Assembly: GCA_938038785.1 (NCBI GenBank)
Contig: CALHTB010000039.1
Span: 1-64,000, forward strand
Source: an uncultured Acidimicrobiales bacterium
Lineage (GTDB): Bacteria; Actinomycetota; Acidimicrobiia; Acidimicrobiales; SHLQ01
DNA length: 64,000 nucleotides
Reading direction: 5' to 3'
A model generated the notes under the pieces. That model did not search any database. It worked only from the letters and a program-made list of their open reading frames with translations, and was not told where the DNA came from. The number at the start of each line of letters is the position of its first letter. Position 1 is the stretch's first letter. This document shows, in pieces, positions 16,514-24,108 of this stretch. A program made the translations under genes and the position numbers.

Positions 16514-17197
16514 GTGAGTATGTCGGATATAGCCAACACTGAACCCGAGTCGCTTGGAGAACAGGCGTACATTGCCCTGCGCCGAAAAATCGTGCGCCTG
16601 GACTTTGCGCCCGGCGATGTGCTTCGTGAGGACGAGTTGCAGCAATCCCTAGGGCTAGGGCGCACGCCGATTCGTGAGGCGCTTCAGCGTCTGCAGCGAG
16701 AGCACTTTGTCACCGTCATCCCCCGCCGCGGCATGTTCGTGTCGGGTATCGAGGTGGAAGAGCTCTCGATGCTCTTCGAAACGCGTGCGGTCCTAGAGCC
16801 GTACGCCGCCCGCCTAGCAGCACTTCGCGGAACTCCCGACGACTGGGACGAGATGGCGGCAACCCTGGCGCTCACGACTGACCCGTCTCTAAATGATGTT
16901 GACCAACTCGCGCTCGATCGACGCTGCCACGAGATCATTTGGGCCGCTTCGGGCAACCGATTCTTACTCGACACACTCGACATGCTCTACGCCCAGAGCG
17001 ACCGACTCTGGCACCTGTACCTGGCCGACGTTGCCGACATGCAGCACGCGGTTGACGAGCACCAATCGATCCTCGCGGCGCTGCGAGACGGCGATGGCGA
17101 CGAGGTTGCAAGCCTCGTCGAAACCCATGTGCAGAGCTTCGACACCCAGATTCGCTCTGCGGTGACGGCCCGCCTGGCAGCACCGCTCGACCAGTAG
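16514..17197 (+). CDS. GntR family transcriptional regulator, FCD (FadR) subfamily
   Basis: A 227-residue regulator. Residues about 15-75 form the winged helix (VLREDELQQSLGLGRTPIRE), and the rest is an all-helical FCD ligand domain. The FCD metal site appears intact: LDRRCHE gives the D-x3-H type pair, with further His in MQHAVDEHQ and VETHVQSF. These domains usually bind carboxylate ligands. The GTG at 16514 was preferred because the -10 hexamer ends 7 nt upstream; ATG at 16520 is an alternative, and a GTG at 16496 lies inside the operator. The identical 23-bp site at 5693 makes the dehydrogenase/aldo-keto reductase pair its likely target. Confidence 0.85.
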   Translation: MSMSDIANTEPESLGEQAYIALRRKIVRLDFAPGDVLREDELQQSLGLGRTPIREALQRLQREHFVTVIPRRGMFVSGIEVEELSMLFETRAVLEPYAARLAALRGTPDDWDEMAATLALTTDPSLNDVDQLALDRRCHEIIWAASGNRFLLDTLDMLYAQSDRLWHLYLADVADMQHAVDEHQSILAALRDGDGDEVASLVETHVQSFDTQIRSAVTARLAAPLDQ

Positions 17198-17252
17198 CGG
17201 CACACCTCGGCCGCAGCCGCCCAACCGAAGGCGTCCATGGACAGGCGTGCTC

Positions 17253-17258
17253 TATGGT
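17253..17258 (+). promoter_or_regulatory. -10 hexamer TATGGT of a leaderless promoter
   Basis: TATGGT ends 6 nt before the ATG at 17265, supporting that start codon over a GTG at 17247. Confidence 0.5.
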
Positions 17259-17264
17259 TGGCGA

Positions 17265-18530
17265 ATGCTCAGCTCTTTGCGCCATCGCCTGTTCGTTGTT
17301 CTCTGCGTAGGGGCGCTGGTCGCTACGGCGTGCTCGAGTAGCTCGTCGACTACTGCCGAGGGAAATGACTCTGCAGCAGATAGTGCTGCAGCTGCGGTGG
17401 ACGAAGGGGAGACAACCGAAGCCGTCGAGACGACCGAGCCACCCGAGACTACAGCCGCTCCAACAACCACCGAAGCGCCTGAACCCGAACCTGACTCGCC
17501 CGACGACCAGTTCGCTGCCATCACCGACACCGTTGACGCGTTCGTAGCTGACCGCGGACTCGAGGGGGCCGGCTTGATCATCGTCGAGCGAGAGGATGGC
17601 GTGGTCTACGAGCAGTATTTTGGCGAGTTCGACGCTGAGCGGATCAGCATGATCGCCTCGTCCTCGAAGATGATCTCGGCAGGAGTACTACTTCGCCTCG
17701 CCCAGGATGGCCTGCTCAACATGGACGCTCCGGTAGAAACCCAGGTGGACTGGGCCGTAAGCAACCCGGGTATCACACCGGCACAACTAATCTCAAACAG
17801 TTCGGGTTTGGTTGGGCTCGGACCCAACTTCCTCTACGCACCGTACCTCTGCCAATGGGGCGTCCCCGACACCCTGCAGAGCTGTGGCGAAGCGGTGTTC
17901 ACCACCCCAGCTGACGACGCCGACCAAATCCTACCCGACAGCGAGTTTCGCTACGGCGGCGCACAGTGGCAGGTCGCCGGAGCCGTTGCCGAGGCGGTAT
18001 CGGGCAAGACGTGGGCTGAGCTGATCGACGAAATCTATGTTCAACCATGCGAGGTGGACTCACTCGGTTACGTCAGCTTGGGCGCGGTGCTCGACGGTAC
18101 GCCGGGGTATCCCGTCGCTTTCGGCGGTGACCCGGACAGCGTGACAGTCTCGGCCAACCCGAACATCGAAGGTGGAGCACACATCACCGCAGGCGACTAC
18201 GCCAAGCTGCTCCTGATGCACCTGCGCGATGGCCAGTGCGAAGACGGCACCCAGGTCCTCTCCCCCGCCTCGCTCCAGATCATGCATACCGACCGGATCA
18301 GCGAGGCCTACGAAGGCGACGCAGGCCCCAACACCGGCTATGGAATGGGTTGGTGGGTCGACCGAGAAACTGGCCGCATTAGCGATGGCGGAGCGTGGGG
18401 TGCACTGCCTTGGCTCGACCTCGACGACGGCTACGGCGCATACATCATCGTCGAAGATGTATCAGCCACCGGGCGAGCGCTTGCCGAGGAAATCGAAGAT
18501 CTCGTACATACGGCCGTGACAGGCGAATAG
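17265..18530 (+). CDS. Lipoprotein serine hydrolase (class C beta-lactamase/PBP-like)
   Basis: A 421-residue exported lipoprotein. The signal peptide ends in LVATAC with the lipidated Cys at residue 23. A Thr/Glu/Pro-rich linker (about residues 25-80) follows, then the hydrolase domain. SxxK is S132-S-S-K135 in MIASSSKMIS, and the Tyr motif is probably FRYGGAQ. The family covers esterases, D-aminopeptidases and PBP-like carboxypeptidases, so a cell-wall or ester substrate outside the membrane is likely, and true beta-lactamase activity is not implied. Confidence 0.8.
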   Translation: MLSSLRHRLFVVLCVGALVATACSSSSSTTAEGNDSAADSAAAAVDEGETTEAVETTEPPETTAAPTTTEAPEPEPDSPDDQFAAITDTVDAFVADRGLEGAGLIIVEREDGVVYEQYFGEFDAERISMIASSSKMISAGVLLRLAQDGLLNMDAPVETQVDWAVSNPGITPAQLISNSSGLVGLGPNFLYAPYLCQWGVPDTLQSCGEAVFTTPADDADQILPDSEFRYGGAQWQVAGAVAEAVSGKTWAELIDEIYVQPCEVDSLGYVSLGAVLDGTPGYPVAFGGDPDSVTVSANPNIEGGAHITAGDYAKLLLMHLRDGQCEDGTQVLSPASLQIMHTDRISEAYEGDAGPNTGYGMGWWVDRETGRISDGGAWGALPWLDLDDGYGAYIIVEDVSATGRALAEEIEDLVHTAVTGE

Positions 18531-18545
18531 TCGCGTGAATCCCGC

Positions 18546-19067
18546 TCAGCCACCGGTGCCGATTTTCGTAACAGCTACGACTATGGCGATCCAAACAAGC
18601 ACAACCAAGCCCGCGATGAGAAGCCGTTGTGCAACCGGACGTCGCTTTGGAGGGCCAACGCTCAACATCCTCTCCACATGCTCCACCGCCGTTGTGTCCT
18701 CGACGCCAACACTCACCACACCGTCAGGGCGAACCGACGCAAACCGATGAAACACGCCCCGATAGAACAGCTCGATCCGATGCTGGGCACCCAAGAACGA
18801 GAACGCGTCGCAGTCCCCTTCCACGTCGATCAGCTGTTTGCTGCCATCTGAAACCAACGCAATCCGCGACTGAAGAGACTTGATCTCGTCAACCTCTGCC
18901 AGGTCTGCAACCACTACATCGTTGCGGTGAATCTCACTTCCGCGAAGCGCCCACTGTGAACGTCGGTGAAGGCGACGCAGTTCGAGGGAAACGTCGTCGA
19001 AGTCTTCTGTTGCGGCTATCTGCCCGAGCGTGTCGTCTGACCCATTGGCGGCACCGGCAACGTCCAT
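18546..19067 (-). CDS. Hypothetical protein with C-terminal transmembrane anchor
   Basis: A 173-residue protein with no family I recognise. A soluble charged region of about 140 residues contains the potentially sensor-like stretches SQWALRGSEIHRNDVVVADL and RIALVSDGSKQLIDV. It ends in one strong hydrophobic helix (LLIAGLVVLVWIAIVVAV), so it is probably tail-anchored with the soluble part inside the cell. Its ATG overlaps the ATG of the divergent gene in the tetranucleotide CATG at 19065-19068; an ATG at 19082 is an alternative start. Confidence 0.5.
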   Translation of the reverse strand: MDVAGAANGSDDTLGQIAATEDFDDVSLELRRLHRRSQWALRGSEIHRNDVVVADLAEVDEIKSLQSRIALVSDGSKQLIDVEGDCDAFSFLGAQHRIELFYRGVFHRFASVRPDGVVSVGVEDTTAVEHVERMLSVGPPKRRPVAQRLLIAGLVVLVWIAIVVAVTKIGTGG

Positions 19068-19332
19068 GCTCAAGTTTCGCATAACCCGTGTCGTGGCGAT
19101 AGTGCTATCGGTGCTCGGGGCAACGGCGTTGACCATAGCGATCAGCAGCATCGTTACTGGCGCTGGGTCTGGGGACGCCAACATTGGAGCGGCGCTGCTC
19201 CTCGTTGGAGGTCTCGCACTCGTTGGCCTCGGCGTTGGAGTGCTGCTCTTCGACCGGCAGGCGCGTAGACGAGCTGCCGACATGCCTCCTCCACCCACGG
19301 CGCCACCTACCTCGGTGCCGCCTGCTGGCTAG
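19066..19332 (+). CDS. Small two-TM membrane protein, hypothetical
   Basis: An 88-residue protein with two hydrophobic helices (VVAIVLSVLGATALTIAI and IGAALLLVGGLALVGLGVGV), a basic RQARRR stop-transfer and a Pro-rich tail (PPPPTAPPTSVPP). No family is recognised. A GTG at 19030 would add 12 residues. It is divergent from the tail-anchored protein at 18546-19067, and the two may act together in the membrane. Confidence 0.4.
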   Translation: MLKFRITRVVAIVLSVLGATALTIAISSIVTGAGSGDANIGAALLLVGGLALVGLGVGVLLFDRQARRRAADMPPPPTAPPTSVPPAG

Positions 19333-19335
19333 GCG

Positions 19336-20079
19336 TCAGCCGAAGATCCGACTCGTTAGCGGGTTACTACCCGATACGGCGCCTTCGAGGCCAAGCGGAC
19401 GCAGCCTCACGTACACCGATTCGTCAAAGAACGGCGAATGCTCGTTCGCAGTCATCGCTCCCCGATGGCCGCCTTCTCCATAGGCGGCTGGGTCGGTCTG
19501 AGAGGGGCCCATCTCGGCCTCCAAGGGGGCAGTTGCATTGCCGAAACCACTTCGGGTTTCGTACACGGCTTTGACCATCTGTTCAGCTGACTGCCACATC
19601 GTGACCGAACCAAACCACGGGGTACCCACATACGTAGAGCCCCACTTAAGCGCATTCGACATCATCATCGTGCCGCTCGCCTCGGCGTTGAACTTCACCA
19701 GGTCGAGCGCACGGCCCCACTTGATCTTCGACTGTGCAACGACAATCACGGGTTCGTCAGTTTCCGGAACGCGTGTCGCTGGCAGCGTCGACTCGACACC
19801 CTCCCACTTGCCAAACGCCCGAATTGGTTCGCAGCGAGCAACCCAGCCGTCAGCAAACGCCGAACCAGTGGTCGACAAGAACGAGACGAGCGAACTCTCC
19901 GATTGCCAGCGGGCCACCATAATTACCCGCCCCGGATCAAGCTTGGGACTGGCCTTCGCCGAGAGACGTGCCGCCATACCGCCGTCCGCGCGAACCAAAC
20001 CCGGTACCTTCGTCATCTTTGGCGGCCGCCAGATTGGACCGATCGCACCGATGTCGGCAACGTGCACTGAGGTCAGCAT
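19336..20079 (-). CDS. Spheroidene monooxygenase (CrtA)-like or dimeric alpha/beta-barrel protein
   Basis: A 247-residue soluble protein. RVIMVARWQSESSLVSFL and the later FGSVTMWQSAEQMVKAVY form two similar halves, as in dimeric alpha/beta-barrel monooxygenases, and the overall pattern recalls CrtA-like proteins. No cofactor motif is visible and there are no carotenoid genes nearby, so the name is only a family hint. The ATG at 20079 was chosen because the strong -10 hexamer TATTCT (20087-20092 on this strand) ends 7 nt before it, implying a leaderless mRNA. Confidence 0.5.
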   Translation of the reverse strand: MLTSVHVADIGAIGPIWRPPKMTKVPGLVRADGGMAARLSAKASPKLDPGRVIMVARWQSESSLVSFLSTTGSAFADGWVARCEPIRAFGKWEGVESTLPATRVPETDEPVIVVAQSKIKWGRALDLVKFNAEASGTMMMSNALKWGSTYVGTPWFGSVTMWQSAEQMVKAVYETRSGFGNATAPLEAEMGPSQTDPAAYGEGGHRGAMTANEHSPFFDESVYVRLRPLGLEGAVSGSNPLTSRIFG

Positions 20080-20169
20080 CACCGTAAGAATAGTCTGCGC
20101 TGTCAATCGCCGACTCGATTTCCCAGCACCAGATGTGTATTCCGGGGTCTGACCCCATCGTTGACACCT

Positions 20170-20883
20170 CTAGTTCTTGGTGAAGATCCTCATCAACACT
20201 GGTTGTGGGAACCAGTAGCGGCCGCCATGTTCTTCACCGTGTTCGTGGAATAGCACGTCGACTTCGTCTTTCACACTCTCGAACGCCGCACGCCGCTCCG
20301 AGTCGATATCGATCAACACCTTCTCGAGCTCGGCCATGTCGAAGTAGGAGTAGGCCGTCGTGTACCGGTACGACGCCGTCTCGGTAAGGTCACCGGGGCG
20401 ATCGTTGTCTAACGCACTTTGTGCCTGGGCACGTACGACCGTCTCGTCATCGATCGGGCGATGCGTTTCGAAACCCGGCCCTTCAGCGATTGGCTCCAAG
20501 ACCACGAGTTCGCCCCCGGCGCGTAACACGCGGCCGGCTTCGGCGAGAGCCGCTGTCATGTGCTCGACCGGCACATGATGGAGCGAATATGAGAAGATCA
20601 CCACGTCCGCCGAGTCGTCCTCGATAGGCAGGTCTTGGCCAACGCCATCGAGGTATGCGTCTGCGTATTCAGTATCGGCCTCCCGGGCTTGGCGAATCAT
20701 GGCCTCGCCGCATTCAACCCCAATAGGGCTCGCACCGGCGGCACGAAGAAAGCGCACGAGCCCGCCCGCTCCGCAGCCCACATCGACAATCACGCGGTCC
20801 TTTAGGTGAACGTGCTCTGCTAGCCGATCGTGGTTCGTCGGCAGGTCCCAAAGCGGCTGCACGGTACTGGCGTCAATCGTCAT
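20170..20883 (-). CDS. Class I SAM-dependent methyltransferase
   Basis: A 237-residue Methyltransf_11-type enzyme. Motif I is VIVDVGCGAGGLVRFL, the acidic residue is in PIGVECGEAM, post-I is DSADVVIFSYSLHHVPVEH, and GRVLRAGGELVVLEPI gives the motif III area. The C-terminal half carries DLTETASYRYTTAYSYF and is specific to this subgroup. It lies 12 nt after the PH-like membrane protein gene on the same strand, so it is probably co-transcribed with it. Substrate unknown. Confidence 0.75.
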   Translation of the reverse strand: MTIDASTVQPLWDLPTNHDRLAEHVHLKDRVIVDVGCGAGGLVRFLRAAGASPIGVECGEAMIRQAREADTEYADAYLDGVGQDLPIEDDSADVVIFSYSLHHVPVEHMTAALAEAGRVLRAGGELVVLEPIAEGPGFETHRPIDDETVVRAQAQSALDNDRPGDLTETASYRYTTAYSYFDMAELEKVLIDIDSERRAAFESVKDEVDVLFHEHGEEHGGRYWFPQPVLMRIFTKN

Positions 20884-20895
20884 GGGGTTACGTAA

Positions 20896-21414
20896 TCACA
20901 CGATCGTCTTTAGGGCAACGACGAAGCGGTCGGCATCCCAGAACCGATACTGGTAGGCCCGGTAAATGCCCACTGATGCGATAGCGATACCGATGAGGAC
21001 GAAGGCCATTCCGGCGGTGAGTCCAACGGCCGCCACAAGGATGCCGATCGCGACGAGCAGCAAGCCGAAGCTAAATCGAGGTAGGAGCGCCGCGTCGGTG
21101 TTCACCGGAGTGTCCGGCTGCACCTGAACAAGCGCATCCAGAAACGCGGCTTTGAATCCTTCGTAGCCGCGTTCGCCCGTTGAGCCCATCATCGCCCCGC
21201 CATAGGAACCAAACGACACCACGTTGCCGTTGTCGAGCCGAAGGCGAACTTCGCGAACACGCACCCGTCCATCGAGGTCGTTGAACACCACTTCCCGAAC
21301 CCGGGTGAGCGGCAGAACCTCGCGCCCGTTCTTGAAGACCGAACCATCGACGATCGACCACCTGACCAGCGGTCCTTCGAAGTGATCGGGAAAGACGTAC
21401 TCCGTACCCGACAT
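20896..21414 (-). CDS. PH-like membrane protein
   Basis: A 172-residue protein. Residues 1-75 look like a bacterial PH-type beta domain (SVFKNGREVLPLTRVREVVF; VREVRLRLDNGNVVSFGSYGG). Two adjacent hydrophobic helices follow (FGLLLVAIGILVAAVGL and AFVLIGIAIASVGIY), then a short tail. The ATG at 21414 faces the arrestin/ATPase operon across 35 bp, so the two units share a promoter region and may function together. No specific function is assigned. Confidence 0.55.
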   Translation of the reverse strand: MSGTEYVFPDHFEGPLVRWSIVDGSVFKNGREVLPLTRVREVVFNDLDGRVRVREVRLRLDNGNVVSFGSYGGAMMGSTGERGYEGFKAAFLDALVQVQPDTPVNTDAALLPRFSFGLLLVAIGILVAAVGLTAGMAFVLIGIAIASVGIYRAYQYRFWDADRFVVALKTIV

Positions 21415-21437
21415 TTCTCTGACGCTATCGCACAGAC

Positions 21438-21443
21438 TAGGTT
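21438..21443 (+). promoter_or_regulatory. -10 hexamer TAGGTT of a leaderless promoter
   Basis: TAGGTT ends 6 nt before the ATG at 21450 and drives the three-gene arrestin/ATPase operon. Confidence 0.5.
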
Positions 21444-21449
21444 CGCCAC

Positions 21450-22118
21450 ATGAGCAACGGAGTCCCCGTGGGATCGTCTCCGCCGCCGGGCGGTCGTGTT
21501 CTCACAAGTACACGAGGCACTTCATTCATTGGGTGCGTGGCTGTGGTTGTTCCCCTCGTTCTCGTCATTGCGATCGTGATCGCCCTCAACGGGGGCCTCG
21601 TCGCCACGTTCTTTGCCGTTGTGCTGGTCGGCGTCACCACCGCAGCCGTTGTCCTTGGGGCAAGCGAATATCGCAAGTGGGATGATCTCGAGTTTGTTCT
21701 CCCCCAGTGGCCGCTGCGGCTGGGCAGCGACATGCCCGCCGAACTCATCCAGCGCGCGAAGGTTGCGGTTCCAGACCGGGACATTCCAGTATCAGGCATT
21801 CTCTTTTGTCGCGAGAAAGTCACCTACCAGGTTGGAACCGATACCCGCACCGAGAAGAACGATGTTCATCGCATACCGTTTAACGTTGTCGGCACGGTTC
21901 GCGATGGCGTCTTCCGAACCACGATCCCCGTTCAGATCCCGGTTCACTCGGGTGCCCCAACGATCGACTTTGAGCACAACGAGATTCGGTGGAGAGTCGA
22001 GCTCGACCTAGAAGGCTTGTCACGACTGCAGACAAAGCAATCGTTCGAACTCGTGGTCGCCCCACAGCTGAGCGGCGGTTCCGGCGTGATTCAGGATTCG
22101 CCGAGGCCGCCAGCATGA
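21450..22118 (+). CDS. Membrane-anchored arrestin-like protein
   Basis: A 222-residue protein with two N-terminal hydrophobic helices (IGCVAVVVPLVLVIAIVIAL and TFFAVVLVGVTTAAVVLG), a basic/acidic hinge, and a beta-rich cytoplasmic domain from about residue 100. RIPFNVVGTVRD, TTIPVQIPVHSGAPT and IRWRVELDLEGL match the alternating-strand pattern of arrestin-type immunoglobulin sandwiches. It is first in a translationally coupled operon with a second arrestin-like protein and an AAA ATPase. It could be a membrane platform for that ATPase; this is inference. Confidence 0.55.
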   Translation: MSNGVPVGSSPPPGGRVLTSTRGTSFIGCVAVVVPLVLVIAIVIALNGGLVATFFAVVLVGVTTAAVVLGASEYRKWDDLEFVLPQWPLRLGSDMPAELIQRAKVAVPDRDIPVSGILFCREKVTYQVGTDTRTEKNDVHRIPFNVVGTVRDGVFRTTIPVQIPVHSGAPTIDFEHNEIRWRVELDLEGLSRLQTKQSFELVVAPQLSGGSGVIQDSPRPPA

Positions 22119-22549
22119 TGCAACGTAGCGCTGACCCGAACCTGTCGATTCAGATTGAACACGACATTGCAGAGGTTGGCTCGTTCTTCGCATGCACGGT
22201 GTCGAGGTCTCCCACCGATGGTGTGACGAACGAACCCGGTCGCGGTCAGGTACGGGGCGTGCGCATCGAGCTCGGCTGGAGTACCGAGGGCCGAGGAGAC
22301 ACCGACTCTGACACCGTCGCAAGCCTGGTTATTCCAGTCGATGAATTTGGCATGGCGAACGCACGTGTCGAGCTGCCAGTCCCGGCGAACGGCCCGATCT
22401 CCTATGACGGCGCTCTCATTCGAGTCCGCTGGGAGCTGAGTGCCCAGACGGACATCAAACTGGGCGTCGACCAACGATCCTCCGCCGAGGTCCTCGTGGT
22501 GCCGGCGCGCGGGCTTGGCACCTACGACCGTGCCCATCCGTTGCGATGA
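22115..22549 (+). CDS. Soluble arrestin-like beta-sandwich protein
   Basis: A 144-residue protein without signal peptide or membrane helix. SIQIEHDIAEVGSFFACTV, VELPVPANGPISYDG and LIRVRWELSAQTDIKLGV look like arrestin-fold strands. It overlaps the previous gene by ATGA at 22115-22118 and the next by ATGA at 22546-22549, so the three products are probably made in fixed proportion and may form a complex. No enzymatic motif is visible. Confidence 0.55.
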   Translation: MMQRSADPNLSIQIEHDIAEVGSFFACTVSRSPTDGVTNEPGRGQVRGVRIELGWSTEGRGDTDSDTVASLVIPVDEFGMANARVELPVPANGPISYDGALIRVRWELSAQTDIKLGVDQRSSAEVLVVPARGLGTYDRAHPLR

Positions 22550-23172
22550 ACTTTGTCGATCGCTACCGCGAGGTTGGGTTGGTTCGAAACCCCTTCAGTA
22601 GCCAGGCGCTGGCCGAACGCAAGGTCTTTCTCGACCGAGGCCTACCACGACCGGCCCCACACACCGGCACCATGGTGCAGTTGATTGGCGATCGCGGCTT
22701 CGGCAAATCGACGCATCTCCACCATTGGCGATCCGCCGAACCAGGCCCGTATCACTACATTCCCCTCGAGCCGTACCGTCACCGGTGGTCAACACCTCCA
22801 TCAGCCCCAGGAGGAATTGTCTATGGCGATGAGCTCGATCGAATGCCCGCTGCGCTTCGGCGATCGTGGTTTCGCGCGCTGGCACGAACCCAAGCGACGC
22901 TGGTGGCGGGTACGCACGTAGACCTCAGCTCGGCGGCCCGCCGGGCGGGCCTCTCTGTCGTGACCCATGTTCTGTCCCCGCTGACCCGTGACGAGCTGGT
23001 CGAGTTGTTGACTCGTCGCTTCGAATCGGATTCGATTGCTCCGAGCACGAGATCTCACGACGAGTTCTCCTTCACCGAGGAGGAGGTATCGCAGATCTAT
23101 GAGATCTCGCAAGGCGTCCCGCGCGAGATCGATGCAGCGTGCCACCGGCTTCTCGCCGACCGCGTTGCCTAG
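22546..23172 (+). CDS. AAA-type ATPase, ExeA-like
   Basis: A 208-residue P-loop ATPase. It begins with the ExeA/MSP-like VGLVRNPFSSQ, has Walker A GDRGFGKST at about residues 48-56 and Walker B GGIVYGDELD. LVAGTHVDL (sensor I position) and the helical lid ISQGVPREIDAACHRLL follow. It is small and has no DNA-binding or peptidoglycan-binding extension. It is the last gene of the arrestin-like operon and ends 2 nt before the convergent DUF533 gene. Confidence 0.65.
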   Translation: MNFVDRYREVGLVRNPFSSQALAERKVFLDRGLPRPAPHTGTMVQLIGDRGFGKSTHLHHWRSAEPGPYHYIPLEPYRHRWSTPPSAPGGIVYGDELDRMPAALRRSWFRALARTQATLVAGTHVDLSSAARRAGLSVVTHVLSPLTRDELVELLTRRFESDSIAPSTRSHDEFSFTEEEVSQIYEISQGVPREIDAACHRLLADRVA

Positions 23173-23174
23173 CT

Positions 23175-23819
23175 CTATTTGAAGATCTGGGGAACGCCGA
23201 GCTTGTCGTGAATTGCGTTGCACGTCTGCGGGTCCAGTCGCAACCCTTGGGCCACAGCGCCGAGGTACTGCGCCTCCTGCTGGCTATCGAGCCGCATGCC
23301 CATCACTGAAAACGCGTAGGCCTCCTCGTTGAGCTCCTCGGGAACGGTTGCGCAGAAGCCAGCCACGTCGAGTGGAGCCTGGAATTCGGCTTGCAGGAAT
23401 GCCTTCTCGTCTGCGTCGATGTCGCCAAGACGAGACGTGATGTTCTCGATCTCTTCCTTGTCGATCTGCCCATCAGCCTTGGCTGCGTTGATCATCGCCC
23501 GAAGCAACAATGTTGCGTCGTCGTCTGCTGCGTCGAGCTCGTCATCTGACATTGCTGCAGCTTTGTCGTTTCCGCCGCCTCCGAGCATGCTGCCCAAAAG
23601 GCCCCCGAGCCCGCCGCCGCTACGGCCCCGTCCTCGCATGATCGAGCCGAGGATCATCGGCAGCGCGGCACGACCGATCGAACCGAGAAGCGACCCCCCA
23701 CCTCCGCCGCCCCCGCCAAGCATTCCGCCAAGGATGTCGGCGCCTCCGCCGCGGCGTCCGCCGCTCGAACGACGATCGTTCACGTTACGACTGCGGTATC
23801 CCTTAGGAACGTTGACCAT
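23175..23819 (-). CDS. DUF533/TerB-like protein with Gly-rich N-terminus
   Basis: A 214-residue protein. The first 85 residues are Gly/Arg-rich and low in complexity (long poly-Gly runs, a short hydrophobic patch LPMILGSIM). The C-terminal half is a helical DUF533/TerB-like domain (LLLRAMINAAKADGQIDKEE; QYLGAVAQGLRLD). The ATG is preceded by GGAGGT at good spacing. Such proteins are membrane-associated in some bacteria and of unknown function. It is convergent with the ATPase gene, so functional linkage is only suggested by proximity. Confidence 0.65.
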   Translation of the reverse strand: MVNVPKGYRSRNVNDRRSSGGRRGGGADILGGMLGGGGGGGGSLLGSIGRAALPMILGSIMRGRGRSGGGLGGLLGSMLGGGGNDKAAAMSDDELDAADDDATLLLRAMINAAKADGQIDKEEIENITSRLGDIDADEKAFLQAEFQAPLDVAGFCATVPEELNEEAYAFSVMGMRLDSQQEAQYLGAVAQGLRLDPQTCNAIHDKLGVPQIFK

Positions 23820-23960
23820 GATGAACCTCCAAAAACTCTCTTCCGCACGACCCTAACAAGGGAAACCTAAGGGTTATGCCCAAGACGCGACAGTTCGCCC
23901 ATTTTTGGGGAAGCCTCCTTGGCCCGCCGATGTTTGCGTCGCCGGTCACACCTTTGCTAC

Positions 23961-23995
23961 GTTCCACATTGTGGAACCCGTCCACAATGTGGAAC
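23961..23995. promoter_or_regulatory. Tandem operator upstream of fhs
   Basis: Site 1 (23961-23977) is the perfect 17-bp palindrome GTTCCACATTGTGGAAC. Site 2 (23979-23995) matches it at 14 of 17 positions, with a 13-bp perfect core. Their offset is 18 bp. A second pair with the same offset precedes the corrinoid operon at 28780-28814. The symmetry is of the IclR-type kind, but the regulator is not in the window. Confidence 0.78.
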
Positions 23996-24108
23996 GAAAC
24001 TCTCACCAAGAACTCCGCTATACCCCGTAACCAATTCGCTAGAGTCTCTAACTCCCAGTGGCTGTTCGCTCGCATGGCGAGAAGCCAACAACCGTCAAAG
24101 GCACACGC

